From NCBI RefSeq assembly GCF_016805305.1, contig NZ_JAERQN010000008.1, forward strand, positions 124,001 through 188,000: a DNA stretch of 64,000 nucleotides, in the 5' to 3' direction. The position numbers were made by a program, and so were the translations under genes. Under the pieces are notes generated by a model. It did not search any database. It was not told the DNA's origin and was given only the letters and a program-made list of their open reading frames with translations. Shown here in pieces: positions 16,477-25,660 of this stretch; within the stretch, counting starts at the first letter, position 1; each line of letters starts with the position of its first letter. Source of the DNA: Falsiroseomonas ponticola. GTDB lineage: Bacteria > Pseudomonadota > Alphaproteobacteria > Acetobacterales > Acetobacteraceae.

Positions 16477-18555
16477 TTGGCCGGAATCACGCTGCCTTCC
16501 TGGATGGGGCGCGCGCGGCCTTCGGGCGACGTGGCGCTGGGCCTTGGCGTCGTCATGCTGGTGGCGGTGCTGGTGGTGCCGCTGCCCACCTGGCTGCTGG
16601 ATGCGGGGCTCGCCATCTCCATCACCGCCTCGGTCCTGGTGCTGATGGTGTCGCTGTTCATGCAGCGGCCGCTGGACTTCACCAGCTTCCCGACCGTGCT
16701 GCTGCTGACGACGCTGCTGCGCCTGTCGCTGAACGTCGCGACGACGCGCGCGATCCTGACCCATGGGCATGAGGGTCCGCAGGCCGCGGGGCATGTCGTC
16801 TCCGCCTTCGGCGGCTTCCTGATGGGCGGCGACGTGCTGGTGGGCCTGATCGTCTTCGCCATCCTGCTGGTGGTGAACTTCGTCGTCGTCACCAAGGGTT
16901 CCGGCCGCATCGCGGAAGTGGCGGCGCGCTTCAGCCTGGACGCCATGCCGGGCAAGCAGATGGCGATCGATGCCGATCTCTCGGCCGGCGTGATCACGGA
17001 GGAACAGGCCCGCATCCGCCGCAAGGAGCTGGAGGAGGAGAGCGGCTTCTACGGCGCCATGGATGGCGCGGCGAAGTTCGTCCGCGGCGATGCCATCGCG
17101 GGCCTCATCACCACGCTCATCAACCTGCTGGCCGGCATCGCCATCGGCACGCTGCGCCAGGGCCTGCCCTTCGGGGAGGCGGTCTCCACCTTCTCCATCC
17201 TGACGGTCGGCGACGGGCTGGTGGGGCAGATCCCGTCCCTGCTGGTCTCCATCGCCGCCGGCATCGTCGTCACCAAGGGCGGCGTCGAGGGGCGCGCGGA
17301 CCAGGCGCTGGCGCTGCAGCTGGGCGGCGCCAAGCCGCTCGCGCTCGCGGCCGGGGCGGCGGTGCTGATGGCGCTGATGCCGGGCATGCCGATGATCCCC
17401 TTCCTGGCGCTGGCCGGCGCCGCGGCCTGGGGCGCGAAGGCGCAATGGGACGCGGAGCGCGCCGCCGCCGCGCGCGCCAATGCGCCGCCGCCGCCGCCCG
17501 GGGAACCGCCGGCGAGCGACGCGCTGAAGATGGACCTGCTGCGCCTCGAACTCGGCTACGGGCTGCTGTCGCTCGCCGCCGGCGATGCGCCGCGGCTGTC
17601 GGAGCAGATCCGCACGCTGCGCAAGACCACGGCGCAGGAACTGGGCTTCGTGCTGCCCAGCGTGCGCATCCAGGACAACCTGCAACTGCCGCCCGATACC
17701 TATGTGATCCGGGTGAAGGAGATCGAGGCCGGGCGCGGCGCGCTGAAGCCGCCGCTGCACCTGGCGATCGACCCTTCCGGCAACCCGCCCGCGCTGCCCG
17801 GCGAACGCGTGCAGGAACCCACCTTCGGCCTGCCCGCCGCCTGGATCGAGGAAGTGCGGCGGGAGGAAGCGCTGGCGATGGGCTGCACGGTGGTGGATGC
17901 CGCCGGCGTGCTGGCGACGCACCTGACCGAGGTGACGCGCGAGAACATGGCGGAGATGCTGTCCTTCGCGGAGACGCAGAAGCTGATCGACGAGCTGGCG
18001 GTGGAGCACAAGCGCCTGGTCTCCGACCTCATCCCCGGCCAGGCGAGCCTCGGCACCGTGCAGCGCGTGCTGCAGGCGCTGCTGGCGGAACGCGTTTCCA
18101 TCCGCGACCTGCCGACGATCCTGGAAGGGATGCAGGAAGCGGTGGCGGGCGGCGCGCGCAGCCTGGGCCCCATGCTGGCGATGGTGCGCACGCGCCTCGC
18201 GCGGCAGATCAGCGACGCGGCGCGCGGGCCCAATGGCTACATCCCGATCATCGCGCTGGCGAATGAATGGGAACAGGCCTTCCAGGAAGCGCTGATCGGG
18301 CCCGGGGAGGAGAAGCAGCTCGCCATGGCGCCGTCGAAGCTCTCGGCCTTCATGGGCGCGCTGCGCGCGGCCTTCGACGCGGCCAGCAATGCGGGCGAAC
18401 CGGCGGTGCTGGTGTGTTCCGGCACCATCCGCGCGCATGTCCGCGCCGTGGTGGAACGCTTCCGGCCCTCGACCAGCGTGCTGGCGCATACGGAAATCCA
18501 CGCCCGCGCGCGCATCCGCACCATCGGCACGGTGCAGGCGGCGGTGACGGCATGA
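16477..18555 (+). CDS. flhA: Flagellar export gate protein FlhA
   Basis: This 692-residue FlhA has eight predicted transmembrane helices in its first 330 residues. The conserved FHIPEP-type blocks are visible: PTVLLLTTLLRLSLNVATTR, the cytoplasmic loop AMPGKQMAIDADLSAGVI and SILTVGDGLVGQIPSLLVSI. The soluble domain then binds export substrates and chaperones. Translation apparently starts at TTG 16477, 4 nt after flbD; an ATG at 16504 is the alternative and neither has a strong ribosome site. The stop overlaps the flhF start by 4 bp. Confidence 0.96.
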   Translation: MAGITLPSWMGRARPSGDVALGLGVVMLVAVLVVPLPTWLLDAGLAISITASVLVLMVSLFMQRPLDFTSFPTVLLLTTLLRLSLNVATTRAILTHGHEGPQAAGHVVSAFGGFLMGGDVLVGLIVFAILLVVNFVVVTKGSGRIAEVAARFSLDAMPGKQMAIDADLSAGVITEEQARIRRKELEEESGFYGAMDGAAKFVRGDAIAGLITTLINLLAGIAIGTLRQGLPFGEAVSTFSILTVGDGLVGQIPSLLVSIAAGIVVTKGGVEGRADQALALQLGGAKPLALAAGAAVLMALMPGMPMIPFLALAGAAAWGAKAQWDAERAAAARANAPPPPPGEPPASDALKMDLLRLELGYGLLSLAAGDAPRLSEQIRTLRKTTAQELGFVLPSVRIQDNLQLPPDTYVIRVKEIEAGRGALKPPLHLAIDPSGNPPALPGERVQEPTFGLPAAWIEEVRREEALAMGCTVVDAAGVLATHLTEVTRENMAEMLSFAETQKLIDELAVEHKRLVSDLIPGQASLGTVQRVLQALLAERVSIRDLPTILEGMQEAVAGGARSLGPMLAMVRTRLARQISDAARGPNGYIPIIALANEWEQAFQEALIGPGEEKQLAMAPSKLSAFMGALRAAFDAASNAGEPAVLVCSGTIRAHVRAVVERFRPSTSVLAHTEIHARARIRTIGTVQAAVTA

Positions 18556-19451
18556 GGCTGCGCGTGATCCGCGCCGCGCGGATGTCGGATGCCATGGCGC
18601 AGCTGCGCGCGGAGATGGGGGAGGATGCCGTGCTGCTCTCCACCCGCCGCGTCAATGGCGGGGTGGAGATCACCGCGGCGCAGGAACAGGATGACGAACC
18701 GCTGGTCATCGCGCCGGAAGCCGCGGCCCCGTCCCGCGCCATCCCGGCGGAACTCGCGCGGCACAACCTGCCGGCGGAGCTCGCGGCGCGGCTGGCGGAG
18801 GGGCGGCTGGCCGGCGCGCTGGCGCAGGTGCTGTCCTTCCTGCCGCTGCCGGCCCATGGGGGGCCGCTGCTCTTCGTCGGGCCGCCGGGCGCGGGCAAGA
18901 CGCTGAGCGTCGCCAAGCTGGCGACGCGGCTGGTGATGGCGGGCACGCCGCCGCTGCTGGTGACGGCGGATGGGCGGCGCGCCGGCGCCACGGAACAGAT
19001 CGCCGCCTTCGCCCGGGTGCTCGGCCTGCCGCTGGCGGTGGCCAGCGGGCCGGCGGCGCTGGGCAAGGCGGTGGGGCGGCGGGCGGAGGGCCAGGCGGCG
19101 CTGGTGGACATGCCGGGCTGCGATCCCTTCAGCCCGGCCGCCGCACGCGGCCTGGCGGCGCTGCTGGCGGCGGCGCAGGGCACGCCGGTGCTGGTGCTGC
19201 CGGCGGGGATGGATGCGGAGGAAGCGGCGGAAACCGCCCATGCCTTCCGGCTGTTGGGCTGCCGGCATCTGCTGCCGACGCGCCTCGATGCCGCGCGGCG
19301 GCTGGGGGGCGTGCTGGCCGCGGCGGCGGCCGGGCTGGCGCTGACCGAGGCCGGGATCGGCCCGGATGCGGTGGGGGGGCTGGAGACGCTGACGCCCGAA
19401 CGACTTGCCGCGCGCCTCGCCGCGCCGGCCGACAGGGAGACTGCGCCATGA
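18552..19451 (+). CDS. flhF: FlhF-like SRP-type GTPase, short form with divergent GTPase motifs
   Basis: This protein of 299 residues is shorter than most FlhF proteins. It starts MRLRVIRAARMSDAMAQLRA, the classic FlhF N terminus, and has a P-loop GPPGAGKT at 110-117. Other nucleotide motifs have drifted: the SRP DTYR box is DGRR at 140-143, the DTAG box is DMPG at 186-189, and TKxD is TRLD at 243-246. FlhF normally sets polar flagellum placement with FlhG, the next gene. GTP hydrolysis here is uncertain. It overlaps flhA and flhG by 4 bp each. Confidence 0.87.
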   Translation: MRLRVIRAARMSDAMAQLRAEMGEDAVLLSTRRVNGGVEITAAQEQDDEPLVIAPEAAAPSRAIPAELARHNLPAELAARLAEGRLAGALAQVLSFLPLPAHGGPLLFVGPPGAGKTLSVAKLATRLVMAGTPPLLVTADGRRAGATEQIAAFARVLGLPLAVASGPAALGKAVGRRAEGQAALVDMPGCDPFSPAAARGLAALLAAAQGTPVLVLPAGMDAEEAAETAHAFRLLGCRHLLPTRLDAARRLGGVLAAAAAGLALTEAGIGPDAVGGLETLTPERLAARLAAPADRETAP

Positions 19452-20200
19452 GTGCGGCGCCGATGACGAAGCCCGGCCGCGTGATCGCCATCGCCTCCGG
19501 CAAGGGGGGCGTGGGCAAGACCTGGCTGGCCATCACGCTCGCCCAGGCGCTGGCGCAGGCGGGGCGGCGGGTGGTGCTGATGGATGCGGATCTGGGCCTG
19601 GCCAATGTCGATGTGCAGCTTGGCCTGAAGGCGGGGATGGACCTCGGCAGCGTGGTGGCGGGTGCGCCGCCGGAGCAGGCGGCCATCCCCCTGCCCGCCG
19701 GCTTCCACCTGTTGCCGGGGCGGTCCGGCACCGGCGCCCTGGCCGGCCTCTCGGGCGCGGCGCTGGAGGCGGCGACCAGCCTGCCGCGGCGGCTCGCAGC
19801 CGGGTGGCAGGAGGTGGTGGTGGATATCGGCGCGGGGGTGGAGGCGCCGCAGCGCCGCCTGGCCGCGCAGGCGGACCTGCTGCTGGTGGTGGCGACCGAG
19901 GAGCCGACCAGCCTGACCGACGCCTATGCCGTGCTGAAGCTGCACGCGCAGGATGCGCCGCGGGCGGAGGCGCGGCTGGTGGTGAACCTCGCCGCCGGCG
20001 CGGCATCCGGCCAGGCGACGCATGCGACGCTGGATGCCGCCGCACGGCGCTTCCTGGGCCGCGCCGTGCCGCTGGCGGGCGTCATCCGGCGGGATGCCAA
20101 GGTGCCGGATGCCATCCGCCACCAGACGCCCCTGCTGACGCGCCATCCCGGCAGCGCGGCGGCGAAGGACGTGGCGGCGCTGGCGCGGGGGCTGGGCTGA
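19448..20200 (+). CDS. flhG: FlhG/FleN-type MinD-like ATPase
   Basis: This 250-residue protein shows the deviant Walker A ASGKGGVGKTWLAI near residues 16-29, the DADLGLANVDVQLGL block and a Walker B-like VVVDIGAG. MinD/ParA ATPases of this kind restrain flagellar number by antagonising FlhF. It lacks an obvious C-terminal amphipathic helix, although the last residues are hydrophobic and basic. It is the last gene of the flagellar operon, 16 bp from the convergent haem receptor gene, with a small GGGGC/GCCCC hairpin at 20201-20214 between the two stop codons. Confidence 0.93.
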   Translation: MSAAPMTKPGRVIAIASGKGGVGKTWLAITLAQALAQAGRRVVLMDADLGLANVDVQLGLKAGMDLGSVVAGAPPEQAAIPLPAGFHLLPGRSGTGALAGLSGAALEAATSLPRRLAAGWQEVVVDIGAGVEAPQRRLAAQADLLLVVATEEPTSLTDAYAVLKLHAQDAPRAEARLVVNLAAGAASGQATHATLDAAARRFLGRAVPLAGVIRRDAKVPDAIRHQTPLLTRHPGSAAAKDVAALARGLG

Positions 20201-20216
20201 GGGGCGGGCGCCCCGG

Positions 20217-22208
20217 TCAGAACCGGATCTGCGTCCCCACATAGACGGTGCGGCCCTGGCCGTTGCCGTTGGTGCTGAGGAAGGGCGTATAGGCCTCGTC
20301 CAGCAGGTTGGTGACGCGGGCATTGACCTCGACCGCCGGGGTCACCTGGTAGGTCGCGAACAGGCCGAGCAGGTTGTAGGACTTGCCCCCCTCCCGCGCC
20401 TGCGCGGCGGTGAAGCTGGCGTTGGAGCCGGCGACGAGGCCCGCGGAGACATGGTCCCAGCGCGCGCCGAGCGTCAGCTTCTCATCCAGGAAGCGCGCGC
20501 CGCCGCGCAGCGAGACCACGTCATCCGGCGTGTACTGGCTGGCGCCGAGCCCCGGGAGCTGGCTCGGCAGGCGGGAATTGGTGTGGGTGTAGCTCAGGCT
20601 GGCGAAGACGATGCGCGGATCGTAGCTGATCTCGGCCTCGAACCCATCGACCTTGGCGGTGCCGGCGACGTTCTGGAACTGGTAGACGCGGCTGGCGCTG
20701 ACATAGGCGGCGGCGATGTAGTCCTCGACATCCATCATGAAGTAGTTGAGCCGCGCGCTGAACAGGTCGTTCGGCCGCAGCAGCCCGCGCTGGCGGATGT
20801 TCACGCCGAATTCCCAGCCCTGCTGCGTTTCCGGCCGCAGGTTCGGATTGGGGATGTAGGAGCTGGAGACGGTGCCGGGATGGTCGCCGCCCAGCATCGT
20901 CTCCTGCAGCGTCGGCGCGCGCATGGACCGCGACCAGGTGACGTAGGGCTGCAGCCAGTCCGTGACATTGACCGCGAGCGTCAGCTTCGGATCGACGGAA
21001 CCCTGGGAGATGTCCACGTCATAGGCGCCGTAGCGGGTGCTGAGCACGCCGGAGCCGCTGAGCGCATAGTGGTTGTAGCGCAGCGCCGGCGTCAGATCGA
21101 CGATGCCGTAGCTGAAGGTGTTCTCGGTGAAGAGGCCGAGGAGCGAGCTGCTGCCCTCCCCCGGATTGACGCCGCCATTGCGGGAGGTGACGTCGTCGTG
21201 GAAGTACTCGATGCCGGTCGTGCTGCGCACGCGCACGGGGCCGAGGTTGAAGCGCGCGACGTTGCTGGCATCGAAGCCCGTGCCGGCATCCTCGATGACG
21301 CGGCCGATCGCGGTGCCGCTGCCGCCGGTGTACTTCATGGACAGGTCGTTGCGGTAGGCGTTGATGCGCAGGTCGACCAGCGGGTTGCCGGGGTTGTAGC
21401 GGTAGTTCGCGGTCAGCGTGCGGTTCTCCACCGTCTGGCGGTAGGAGTTGGCGAAGAAGTCGTTGTCGTAGAAGACACCGCCGAGCGAGAGGGTGTGGCC
21501 GCCACCGAAATCGATGGTGGTGCGCAGCAGGCCGGAGAGCAGGTCCTGCCCCGAGCCGGCGACGCTGCGGCCATCGCCGTCATGATAGTTGTCGGAGTTG
21601 CGGCGGCTGATGGCGCCGACGATGCCGATATTCTCCGCCCGCGCGCCGGCGGCCAGCATCTCCTGGAAGCCGACGCCGTTGCTGCCCCAGGACAGGCGCG
21701 CCAGGGCGCCACGGGCATGGCCGGCGGCCACGACATCGTCCACATCGAGGGTGCGGAAATTCACCCGCCCCGCCAGGGCGCCGCCGCCGATGCCGGGGAC
21801 GGCGCCGCGCGAGACGTCCACATCGGCCAGCAGGTTCGGATCCACATAGGTGAAGCCGGCGGCCTCATGGCTCGTGAAGCGGAAGCTCTGCCGCACGCCG
21901 TCGATCGACATGTTGACGGGGCCGGAACCCTCGAAGCCGCGGATGTTCATCGCGAAGCCGGGCTGCTGCGCGGAGTCGCGGGTGAAGACGCCGGGCAGCG
22001 TGCGCAGCAGGTCATCGAGGTTGGCCGCGCCTTCGAGGTTGAGGCGATCCCGGCCCACGCTGCTGGTATTGGCGGCGGGGTCCGGTTCCGTGACGACGAC
22101 GGGGCTGAGCTGGAAGGCCCCGGCCTCCTGCGCCCTGGCGCCCGGCACGAGGGCAAGCACGAGGCCCATGGCGGTGCCCGCCATGAGCGACTGGGTGAAG
22201 GATGGCAT
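20217..22208 (-). CDS. TonB-dependent haem/haemoglobin receptor
   Basis: This 663-residue outer-membrane receptor has a signal peptide ending GARAQ, a TonB-box-like LSPVVVTEPD and a plug domain (LDDLLRTLPGVFTRDSAQQP, MNIRGFEGSGPVNMSIDGVR). The barrel carries the markers of haem receptors: a FRAP-like SMRAPTLQE and an NPNL box as IPNPNLRPE around residue 445. It ends in GRTVYVGTQIRF with the terminal Phe needed for outer-membrane assembly. A Fur-like palindrome lies about 120 bp upstream, so iron control is likely. No haem ABC importer is adjacent. Confidence 0.9.
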   Translation of the reverse strand: MPSFTQSLMAGTAMGLVLALVPGARAQEAGAFQLSPVVVTEPDPAANTSSVGRDRLNLEGAANLDDLLRTLPGVFTRDSAQQPGFAMNIRGFEGSGPVNMSIDGVRQSFRFTSHEAAGFTYVDPNLLADVDVSRGAVPGIGGGALAGRVNFRTLDVDDVVAAGHARGALARLSWGSNGVGFQEMLAAGARAENIGIVGAISRRNSDNYHDGDGRSVAGSGQDLLSGLLRTTIDFGGGHTLSLGGVFYDNDFFANSYRQTVENRTLTANYRYNPGNPLVDLRINAYRNDLSMKYTGGSGTAIGRVIEDAGTGFDASNVARFNLGPVRVRSTTGIEYFHDDVTSRNGGVNPGEGSSSLLGLFTENTFSYGIVDLTPALRYNHYALSGSGVLSTRYGAYDVDISQGSVDPKLTLAVNVTDWLQPYVTWSRSMRAPTLQETMLGGDHPGTVSSSYIPNPNLRPETQQGWEFGVNIRQRGLLRPNDLFSARLNYFMMDVEDYIAAAYVSASRVYQFQNVAGTAKVDGFEAEISYDPRIVFASLSYTHTNSRLPSQLPGLGASQYTPDDVVSLRGGARFLDEKLTLGARWDHVSAGLVAGSNASFTAAQAREGGKSYNLLGLFATYQVTPAVEVNARVTNLLDEAYTPFLSTNGNGQGRTVYVGTQIRF

Positions 22209-22326
22209 GTCGCGATCTCCGTCCTGCCCTGGGCGGGGCCCAGCGGCTGATCCATCAGGGGCGTCCCTGGCTGGTCGCGGCCAAGGGCCACGGCGCGGGC
22301 TGGGTAGCGCCGGCGGCTCTAATGCA

Positions 22327-22351
22327 AATGCGAATGACTCGCAATCGCATT
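22327..22351 (-). promoter_or_regulatory. Fur-like iron box upstream of the haem receptor
   Basis: An AT-richer palindrome interrupts GC-rich DNA about 120 bp before the receptor start. AATGCGA (22327-22333) is matched by TCGCATT (22345-22351) across 11 nt, and a nested TGCGA/TCGCA pair lies at 22329-22343. The shape fits overlapping Fur 6-1-6 sites. The methyltransferase gene on the other side ends at 22424, so the receptor gene is the only plausible target. Confidence 0.6.
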
Positions 22352-22423
22352 ACTTGACGGGCGCATGGCAATCCGTGACGAACTGCAACCGCCGGCGCGG
22401 GCGGCCTCGGCCGCCGGGCAGCG

Positions 22424-23620
22424 TCACGGCCGGCGGAACAGGAACAGCACGCCCGCCACCGGCGCGCCCTTCTCCTCCCGCAGCACCGTCTCCTCCCGCG
22501 CCAGCGGCACCAGGCCGGCGTCGCGGGCCAGGGCCTCCACATGCGCGGGGTCGTGGCGGTAGCGGAGGCCCTGGCCCAGCGCATAGGCCGCGCCCTCCCC
22601 CTTCTCGATGCTGAAGGCGGCCAGGCCCCGCGGGCGGAGCGCTGCGGCGATGCCGGCGAGCGCGGGGCCGAGGTCGCCCAGGTAGTTCAGCACATCCGCC
22701 GCCGCCACCAGGTCGAAGGCCCCGCGATGGCCGGGCAGCCAGGCCAGCAGGTCGGCCTCGTGCAGCGCGTCGTAGAGGCCCCGCTGCCTGGCCTCCGCCA
22801 GCATGCGCGGGGACAGGTCCAGCCCCTCCAGCCGCGTCGCCATGGGCTTGAGGGGGATGCCCGAGAGGCCCGTGCCGCAGCCGAGGTCGAGCACCCGGCC
22901 GGGGCCGGAGCCCGCCCGCGCCACCAGCGCCGCCAGCAGCCCCGGGGTGCGGTAGCCGAGCCGCCCTTCCAGGTCCTGGTCGAAGCGGGGGGCGTAGAGG
23001 TCGAAGAGGTCCCGCACATAGGCGGCCGGGGCGCGGTCGGGCACCGCCTCCGCCCCCAGCGCCGCCAGCAGGAAGCGCGCCTGGGCGGCAAGGGCGGGGT
23101 CGAGGCCGGGGATGGCCAGCGCCCGCCGCGCGGCTTCCGCCGCGCCATCCTGCCCGGCCTCCCGCAGCGCATGGGCCAGCGCGATCCAGGGCTCCGGCGT
23201 GGCGGGGGCCAGCTCCGCGGCGCGGCGCAGCGGCGCGATGGCGCCGGCGGCATCGCCCATGGCGCAGAGCACCTGGCCGAGGTTGCGCAACGCCACCGGG
23301 TCCGCCGGCCGCAGGGCGAGGGCGGCGCGCAGCGTCTCCGCCGCCTCCGCCAGGCGCCCGGCCTCCGCCAGCGCGCCGCCGCGGCTGGCCAGGAAGACGG
23401 GGCTGCGGGGCTGGCGGGCCAGGGCCTGGGCGGACAGGGCCAGGGCGGCCGGCAGGTCGCCCCGCTGCCGCGCGGCCACGCCCAGCAGATTCAGCGCATT
23501 GGCGTCATCCGGGCGGAGCTTGAGGACGCGGCGATACAGCCGCTCCGCCATCGCGATCTCCCCCTTCGCATGGCGGGCGGCGCCTTCGCGCAGCAGGTCA
23601 TCGGGCGATGCTTGCGCCAA
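22424..23620 (-). CDS. TPR-repeat protein fused to a class I SAM methyltransferase
   Basis: This 398-residue protein is a two-part fusion. Residues 1-190 are tetratricopeptide repeats (AERLYRRVLKLRPDDANALN, then repeats with LALRPADPVALRNLG). Residues 200-398 are a Rossmann methyltransferase with motif I VLDLGCGTGLSGIPL and the acidic post-motif GLDLSPRMLAEARQRGLYDA, followed by a VAAADVLNYL strand. The target is unknown; TPRs suggest a protein or glycan-linked substrate. Translation seems to start with TTG 23620, preceded by GGGGGACGGGG. It is divergent from the OpgC-like gene. Confidence 0.82.
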   Translation of the reverse strand: MAQASPDDLLREGAARHAKGEIAMAERLYRRVLKLRPDDANALNLLGVAARQRGDLPAALALSAQALARQPRSPVFLASRGGALAEAGRLAEAAETLRAALALRPADPVALRNLGQVLCAMGDAAGAIAPLRRAAELAPATPEPWIALAHALREAGQDGAAEAARRALAIPGLDPALAAQARFLLAALGAEAVPDRAPAAYVRDLFDLYAPRFDQDLEGRLGYRTPGLLAALVARAGSGPGRVLDLGCGTGLSGIPLKPMATRLEGLDLSPRMLAEARQRGLYDALHEADLLAWLPGHRGAFDLVAAADVLNYLGDLGPALAGIAAALRPRGLAAFSIEKGEGAAYALGQGLRYRHDPAHVEALARDAGLVPLAREETVLREEKGAPVAGVLFLFRRP

Positions 23621-23649
23621 GGCCCCGTCCCCCGCGATGCTGTGGGCAC

Positions 23650-24819
23650 ATGTTCACATCCATCCATTCGCTCGTGCGGCCGGGACGGGACCTTCGGGTG
23701 GATTTCATCCGCGGCCTCGCCCTGTGGTTCATCTTCATTGACCACACCCCTGGCAATCTGCTGGGCCAGATGACATTGCGCAACGTGGCCTTCTGCGACG
23801 CGACCGAGGGATTCGTCCTGCTGGCGGGCTACGCCGCCGGCATCGCCTATGGCCGGCTGCTGGAGCGGGAGGGCTGGGCGCATGCCGCGGCGCGGGTCGC
23901 GGGGCGGGTCGGCACGCTCTATGTCGCGCATATCTTCCTGTTCGTGGTGTTCACGGCGCAGGTCGGCTTTTCCGCCGCGGCGCTGGACCAGGCCGCCTAT
24001 CTCGACGAACTGCAGCTCGACCCCTTCGGGGCCGAGCCCTACCGCGCGATGCTGGAGGCGCTGCTGCTGCGCTACCAGCCCGCCTTCCTCGACATCCTGC
24101 CGCTCTACATCGTCGTGCTGGCGATGTTCGCGGTGGCGCTGCCGCTGATCAACCGCCCCGCCTGGCTGCTGGCGGCCTCCGTCGCGCTCTACGCCGCCGC
24201 GCGGCTGCTGGAATGGGCGCCGCCGTCCTGGACCGGGTCGGGCTGGTTCTTCAACCCGCTGGCCTGGCAGCTGCTGTTCGCCATCGGCGTGGTGCTGGGG
24301 CGGGCGGACCCGCAGGCGCTCGCCCGGCGCTTCCCCTGGAACCGCTGGCTGGCGGTGCTGGCGGTGCTGCTGCTGCTGGCGGCGGCGGTGCTGCTGAACC
24401 TGACCTGGCATGGCCCGGCGCGGGGGTGGGAGCCGCCGGAATGGCTCGCCGCCTGGCTCGCGGGCGTGGACAAGACCGGGTTGCACCCGGTGCGCGTCGC
24501 CTCCGTGCTGCTGATGGCCTGGCTGGTGGCGCATTGGTTGCCGGCCGGCGCGCGCTGGCTGAACGGGCCGCCGGCCGCGCCCTTCGTGCTGATGGGGCAG
24601 CAGGGGCTGGCGGTGTTCTGCGCCGGCATCTTCCTGTCCTTCCTCGGCCGGCTGGCGCTGGAACTCGCCTCCGGCGGCTGGGTGCAGGCGGCGGTGAACC
24701 TGGCCGGGCTGGCGGCGCTGGTCGTCGTCGCCGTCGTCTCCGCCTGGTATGGCGGGGAGGGCAAGCGCCGGAAGCCCGCCGCCGCCTTGCCGGCCACGGC
24801 GCAGGCGGCTACGCCTTGA
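23650..24819 (+). CDS. OpgC-domain integral membrane acyl/succinyltransferase
   Basis: This protein of 389 residues has about ten transmembrane helices. The OpgC family entry is clear: RDLRVDFIRGLALWFIFIDH, followed by RNVAFCDATEGFVLLAGYAAG. OpgC proteins transfer succinyl or similar groups to osmoregulated periplasmic glucans or related glycans. The ATG at 23650 starts just before the conserved block. A gene for an SGNH hydrolase follows after 5 nt, a pairing often seen in polysaccharide acylation. No glucan synthase (OpgGH or NdvB) is in the window. Confidence 0.85.
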   Translation: MFTSIHSLVRPGRDLRVDFIRGLALWFIFIDHTPGNLLGQMTLRNVAFCDATEGFVLLAGYAAGIAYGRLLEREGWAHAAARVAGRVGTLYVAHIFLFVVFTAQVGFSAAALDQAAYLDELQLDPFGAEPYRAMLEALLLRYQPAFLDILPLYIVVLAMFAVALPLINRPAWLLAASVALYAAARLLEWAPPSWTGSGWFFNPLAWQLLFAIGVVLGRADPQALARRFPWNRWLAVLAVLLLLAAAVLLNLTWHGPARGWEPPEWLAAWLAGVDKTGLHPVRVASVLLMAWLVAHWLPAGARWLNGPPAAPFVLMGQQGLAVFCAGIFLSFLGRLALELASGGWVQAAVNLAGLAALVVVAVVSAWYGGEGKRRKPAAALPATAQAATP

Positions 24820-24824
24820 GCCCC

Positions 24825-25625
24825 ATGGCCCGCATGCGCACCCTGCTGCGGCCGGCGCTGGTCCTGGCCGCGATCCTGCTTCCGCCCGGCATGGCCGGGG
24901 CGGAACCCGCCGGCTGTTCCGCGCCGCCGGAGGCGATGGAGGCCGCGCCCCTGCCCGGTTCCGTCGCCGCCCTGTCCCGCGGCACGCTGCGGGTGATGGT
25001 GGTGGGCAGCGCCTCCACCCAGGGGGGCGGCACCTCCGGCCCCGCCGCCACTTGGCCGGAGAGGCTGGACAAGGTGCTGGGCGCCCGGGTCGCGCCGGCC
25101 ACGGTGCAGGTTTCCGTCTATGGCGGCCGCGGCACCACGGCGGCGGACCACGCCCGCATCATCGCCGACCAGGCGCCGCGGCTGCGGCCGCACCTCATCA
25201 TCTGGCAGCTCGGCACGGTGGAGGCCGCGCGCGGCCTGCCGCCGGACGAGATGGTGGAGGCGGTGCAGGACAGCGTGGCGCGGCTGCGCGCCAGCCGGGG
25301 CGAACGCACCGACGTGGTGCTGGTGGACCCGCAATTCAGCCGCTTCTTCCGCGCCAATGCGGATGTCGAGACCTATCGCGACCGCATGCGCCTGGCGGCC
25401 GCGGCCTCCGGCGCCCAGCTGTTCAGCCGCTGGACCATCATGAAGCACTGGGCGGAGACGGACCGGCTGGACCTGGAACGCGCCGCGCGCGCCGACCGCG
25501 TGGCGACGGCGGACCAGCTGCATGACTGCCTGGCGCGGGCGCTGACGCAGTTCATCCTGCAGGGCACGCTGCGCGGGCCGCGGGACCGGCCGCCGGGAGA
25601 GAGGCCGGCCGGCGAAAGGCCGTGA
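24825..25625 (+). CDS. Secreted SGNH/GDSL-like hydrolase
   Basis: This 266-residue protein has a signal peptide (RTLLRPALVLAAILLPPGMAGA) and an SGNH-type core: LRVMVVGSASTQGGG holds the block I Ser, YGGRGTT resembles block II, and LIIWQLGTVEAARG is the block III region (Gly-x-Asn is not strict here). A late DQLHDC supplies the Asp-x-x-His pair of block V. Such enzymes remove or transfer acyl groups on glycans in the periplasm, consistent with the OpgC-like partner 5 nt upstream. Its stop overlaps a possible GTG start of the PhyR-like frame. Confidence 0.75.
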   Translation: MARMRTLLRPALVLAAILLPPGMAGAEPAGCSAPPEAMEAAPLPGSVAALSRGTLRVMVVGSASTQGGGTSGPAATWPERLDKVLGARVAPATVQVSVYGGRGTTAADHARIIADQAPRLRPHLIIWQLGTVEAARGLPPDEMVEAVQDSVARLRASRGERTDVVLVDPQFSRFFRANADVETYRDRMRLAAAASGAQLFSRWTIMKHWAETDRLDLERAARADRVATADQLHDCLARALTQFILQGTLRGPRDRPPGERPAGERP

Positions 25626-25660
25626 CGCCACCGCGCCGGCTGCCCTATCCTGCCGGCGCC

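Noticed and set aside
15043-18501. A 1152-codon open frame on the minus strand opposite flagellar genes
   Set aside because: It lies opposite flbD and flhA, which are clear genes. Its translation is Arg/His/Gly-rich with no domain, a usual by-product of high-GC third-codon bias.
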